From: CAWEHQ01 sp051001995
GTDB lineage: Bacteria > Actinomycetota > Thermoleophilia > Solirubrobacterales > Thermoleophilaceae
Assembly: GCA_051001995.1 (NCBI GenBank)
Contig: JBPCMT010000229.1
Location: 1-8,523 of the forward strand
Length of the DNA: 8,523 nt
Direction of reading: 5' to 3'
Part shown: positions 4,660 through 8,523 of the stretch, one piece after another
How the letters are laid out: each line of letters starts with the position of its first letter
How positions within the stretch are numbered: position 1 is the first letter of the stretch
The notes under the pieces: generated by a model
Database searches by the model: none
Seen by the model: only the letters and a program-made list of their open reading frames with translations
Told to the model about the DNA's origin: nothing
Program-made: the position numbers and the translations under genes

Positions 4660-5754
4660 TCAGTCGTCGAGTCGAAACAGGTGGTGGTAGGTTGGGTAGA
4701 GTCCGAACCGCTGGCACGCTCCGCGGTACTTCGGCTCGCGCGCCATCGTCACATAGCCTCGCTCACGCAGCGCTCCGCTGAAGTCGCGAAACTCCCCGTC
4801 GGGCTCACGACTCACCAGCTTGGTGTGCGTATTGGGCACGATCATCAGGTAGGGGACGCGGTTCTCGCGTACGAGGTCGAGCCACCAGCAGACGGCGTCG
4901 TACGGGCACTCCGAGAAGCTGTGGACGTTCACGGCGAGGTCCACTTGGGCGCGGGACACCGCATCGGCGACTTCGTCGAGCGCGGTCGCGACGGCTACCC
5001 CTCCCACTCCTCGCCGGGCCAGGTAGTGCTCGCAGACGAATGTCGACTCCGCCACGGCGTCAGCGCACAGGACGCGCCCGATGTTCGGGAGCGCCTCCAC
5101 GAGCCGGTGGGCCAGCCGGCCGTAACCCGCTCCGATGTCGAGGACCGTCGTACCCTCGCGGCCCGAGATTCCGAGTGTGCGCTCGAGGAAGTTGATCTCG
5201 AGCACCGAGTCGAGGAGGTCGCGGCTGACCTCCAGCTTGTCGTCGACCGGCACCAACCGGCTCCCGAACAGGCGATCGTCCGAGAGCCGGGCGAGCAACC
5301 CCATCTTGTCGACATGGCGCGCGTAGTACGCGCTCAGCACATAGTTGATCTCCCGCGTGGGAGCGGGCGCGAACCAGGAGCCAACTTCGTCCGACAGCCA
5401 GGCCTCGCGCATCTGCCACACGTACGCGTTATCGGCCCGAAAGTACGGCAGTGACAGTGCCCGGCTCACGTAGTCGTCAGTCCACAGCGAGGCGGCCGCC
5501 GCCGGATGATCTCGGTACTGGCGCTTGAGCTCGACCAGGCGGGGGTTGTCCGGTCGCAGGTACTCGCGCGACCCCGGCGGGAGGGGCGGATCCGTCGCCT
5601 CCGGCTCCAGGACGCCCCCGAAGCCCTCCAGGTCCATGAGTTCCCGCGCGGAGCCTCTCCCCAACCGGGCCTTGCGGTGCCGCCGCCGGTTGATCGATGC
5701 TGCTAGCCAGCGAGCGCGCCGCCTCATGGCGTCCCCGACGCGAGCTCGGGGCAC
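4660..5754 (-). CDS. Putative sugar O-methyltransferase (SAM-dependent)
   Basis: A 364-residue protein with a class I SAM-methyltransferase core. Motif I is VLDIGAGYGRLAHRL (204-218), with an acidic residue after strand 2 (CAD, D232). NVHSFSECPYDAV (276-288) corresponds to the N-x-SFxEM motif of putative sugar O-methyltransferases found in glycan gene clusters. The upstream region (90-190, including LPYFRADNAYVWQMR) is helical and fits that family's N-terminal extension. The first 40 residues are very basic, with no signal peptide. The GTG start has GGAG only two bases away. The ATG at codon 10 (5725-5727), behind GGGGA, is an equally good start. The gene follows carB by 39 bases and could be read from its promoter. 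Base composition looks lower in GC than neighbouring genes. It is probably a late arrival, sitting where pyrD should begin. The substrate is unknown. Confidence 0.75.
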   Translation of the reverse strand: MPRARVGDAMRRRARWLAASINRRRHRKARLGRGSARELMDLEGFGGVLEPEATDPPLPPGSREYLRPDNPRLVELKRQYRDHPAAAASLWTDDYVSRALSLPYFRADNAYVWQMREAWLSDEVGSWFAPAPTREINYVLSAYYARHVDKMGLLARLSDDRLFGSRLVPVDDKLEVSRDLLDSVLEINFLERTLGISGREGTTVLDIGAGYGRLAHRLVEALPNIGRVLCADAVAESTFVCEHYLARRGVGGVAVATALDEVADAVSRAQVDLAVNVHSFSECPYDAVCWWLDLVRENRVPYLMIVPNTHTKLVSREPDGEFRDFSGALRERGYVTMAREPKYRGACQRFGLYPTYHHLFRLDD

Positions 5755-5793
5755 CGCTCCGAGACCGCGGCTAGCTCCGTCGTGACCAGCGCC

Positions 5794-8523
<2,730 letters not shown>

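Noticed and set aside
4665..4675. 11-base match CGTCGAGTCGA between the methyltransferase 3' end and 4231-4241
   Set aside because: It is not at the offset of the repeat pair. It encodes the last residues of the protein and is low in complexity, so it is likely chance.
4648..5454. Plus-strand frame of 268 codons opposite the methyltransferase
   Set aside because: The minus strand has a SAM-binding motif and family-specific sequence; this frame has neither.

Overview
The window looks like chromosomal DNA of a high-GC actinobacterium. The main evidence is a gene for the actinobacterial-type integration host factor (MihF), found only in that phylum, in the classic order mihF-gmk-rpoZ-coaBC downstream of carB. 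GTG starts, GTGA overlaps and TANNNT boxes lying 7-8 bases before start codons fit the same group. A deep-branching lineage such as Thermoleophilia is possible, but that is inference.

Layout, left to right. Positions 1-153 hold the 5' end of rimP (minus strand, running off the window). In front of it is a short leader (154-272) with a strong intrinsic terminator hairpin placed directly before the rimP ribosome binding site. Next come dtd (minus, 273-695) and a divergent small gene for a YbjN-like protein (plus, 741-1145). A convergent block of minus-strand genes follows, read from high to low coordinates: mihF (3803-4147), gmk, rpoZ, coaBC and a TPR-protein gene. They are packed with 4-base overlaps or gaps of 12 bases or less, so they very likely form one transcription unit starting at a promoter next to mihF.

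Upstream of mihF, where actinobacteria normally carry pyrD and pyrF after carB, the order is broken. Positions 4148-4659 contain no intact gene. They hold a frameshifted 3' remnant of pyrD, a possible stub of the next gene, and two diverged direct repeats that bracket the remnant. Beyond this lies an intact gene for a putative sugar O-methyltransferase (4660-5754), with an apparently lower GC content than its neighbours. It sits directly behind the 3' part of carB (5794-8523, N-terminus outside the window).

Functionally, the window combines pyrimidine synthesis (carB, with decayed pyrD), GMP phosphorylation (gmk), RNA polymerase assembly (rpoZ), nucleoid structure (mihF), coenzyme A synthesis (coaBC), translation quality control (dtd) and 30S ribosome maturation (rimP). 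I see no new defence, CRISPR or mobile system. The points most worth a second look are the disrupted pyr operon with its repeats and inserted methyltransferase, the attenuator-like terminator before rimP, and the shortened CarB oligomerization region.
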